Source of the DNA: Basidiobolus meristosporus CBS 931.73
Taxonomy: Eukaryota > Basidiobolomycota > Basidiobolomycetes > Basidiobolales > Basidiobolaceae
NCBI GenBank assembly: GCA_002104905.1
Contig: MCFE01000763.1
Coordinates: 1 to 38,506 of the forward strand
Length of the DNA stretch: 38,506 bases
Reading direction: 5' to 3'
The notes under the pieces are model-generated. The model had not been told where the DNA came from, ran no database searches, and saw only the letters and a list, made by a program, of their open reading frames with translations. Within the stretch, counting starts at the first letter, position 1; each line of letters begins with the position of its first letter. Below, piece after piece: positions 37,816 to 38,506 of the stretch. The position numbers and the translations under genes were made by a program.

Positions 37816-37831
37816 TTAATCTGAAGTAATT

Positions 37832-37985
37832 CCTAGAAAGCTAGGTCTGAGAGATATCTTCCTGGTAAGCCAGGTCTAAGAGTTGAGAAGCTGAGTGGTA
37901 CTGTATTTCCTAGTAAGCTAGGTCTGAGAGAGGTTTCCTGGAAAGCCAGGCCTGAGAAGTGAGAATCTGAGTACATCTGAGGTGA
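37832..37985. repeat. 77-bp tandem unit, two copies, each with two small hairpins
   Basis: Four 14-nt hairpins: CCTAG-AAAG-CTAGG (37832-37845), CCTGG-TAAG-CCAGG (37861-37874), CCTAG-TAAG-CTAGG (37909-37922) and CCTGG-AAAG-CCAGG (37937-37950). Each is followed by [TC]CT[GA]AGA. Stems alternate A-T and G-C at the fourth pair with both sides changed. Confidence 0.85.
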
Positions 37986-38208
37986 GTTGTACTGATTTGC
38001 GGTAGCTTGTTTGTGGCCAGAATGGCCAGTAGGCTGGGGGAACTGAGGGGTATTTCTGGGCGATCACTGGCCAAATTTACTAGGCAAATCTGACCAATTA
38101 GCATTTCAAGGATTTCAGCCAATCAGAGCCTTTACTTTGCCCGATGATTGATCAAGCCATCTCCCAATGAGCACACATCAATTTATTGATCAAATTTTGT
38201 TGGATCCA

Positions 38209-38219
38209 GGATTTGAACC
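38209..38219 (-). other. Isolated pol III B-box-like motif (tRNA or SINE fragment)
   Basis: On the minus strand GGTTCAAATCC, preceded by GGTTGTG, fits the B-box/T-arm consensus, with four of five T-stem pairs possible. No A box is found on its 5' side, where telomeric repeat begins about 40 bp away. It may be the truncated end of a tRNA-derived element. Confidence 0.35.
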
Positions 38220-38257
38220 CACAACCATGGGTATGGAAGGGTTAGGGATAACCACAA

Positions 38258-38506
38258 GGGTAGGGTTAGGGTTAGGGTTAGGGTTAGGGTTAGGGTTAGG
38301 GTTAGGGTTAGGGTTAGGGTTAGGGTTAGGTTAGGGTTAGGGTTAGGGTTAGGGTTAGGTTAGGGTTAGGGTTAGGGTTAGGGTTAGGGTTAGGGTTAGG
38401 GTTAGGGTTAGGGTTAGGTTAGGGTTAGGGTTAGGGTTAGGGTTAGGGTTAGGGTTAGGGTTAGGGTTAGGGTTAGGGTTAGGGTTAGGGTTAGGGTTAG
38501 GGTTAG
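38258..38506. repeat. Telomere, (TTAGGG)n
   Basis: About 41 units running to the end of the window in the G-rich 3' orientation expected of a right chromosome end. Three units are TTAGG (38326-38330, 38355-38359, 38414-38418). A first imperfect unit lies at 38237-38247. Confidence 0.98.

Overview
The window is the right-hand end of a linear eukaryotic chromosome, most likely from a fungus. It finishes in about 250 bp of TTAGGG telomere repeat. It carries two eukaryotic-type tRNA-Leu(CAG) genes, one gene whose two reading frames join only across a spliceosomal intron, TATA-driven genes with very short leaders, and close homologues of fungal Hsp31. The species cannot be named from the sequence alone. 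No bacterial gene organisation is visible. Almost every intact gene lies on the minus strand, with transcription pointing away from the telomere.

The window is built from repeated segments in different states of decay. (1) A cassette in the plus-strand order K, L, A, B, C, tRNA-Leu occurs four times. Copy 1 (about 1-3080) has relics of K, L, A and C plus a tRNA, and B is deleted. Copy 2 (about 3370-4935) has intact A and B. Copy 3 (about 11380-15900) has A intact but Cys-poor, and B and C broken. Copy 4 (about 26790-30930) has broken A, intact B, intact C and a tRNA. A, B and C encode small secreted proteins of no recognised family. (2) An array at about 7440-10930 holds three copies of a 65-residue secreted six-cysteine peptide gene: two intact, one with a 2-nt frameshift. 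Older, much more decayed relatives lie between them. (3) A unit encoding an Hsp31-like DJ-1/PfpI protein occurs three times (20230, 23675, 33871), all intact. Each has a decayed 5' end of an alpha/beta-hydrolase gene upstream. One full hydrolase gene (31502-32425) and four other hydrolase fragments are also present.

Single genes are a secreted Cys-rich protein with one intron (25302-25990) and two small TATA-driven genes for basic, Trp-containing proteins (6180-6398 and 36757-36999). The regions at 16.9-18.5 kb, 19.0-19.9 kb and 21.5-23.3 kb hold only relics and unassigned open frames. The last 1 kb holds short direct repeats, a 77-bp tandem unit with four small hairpins whose stems covary, a lone pol III B-box-like motif, and the telomere.

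Functionally this looks like a subtelomeric nursery of lineage-specific secreted proteins (A, B, C, the six-Cys peptide and the intron-bearing Cys-rich protein) beside reactive-carbonyl stress genes (Hsp31-like) and a detoxification-type hydrolase. Repeated duplication, gene conversion and pseudogenisation reshape it. Roles of the secreted proteins are inference only.
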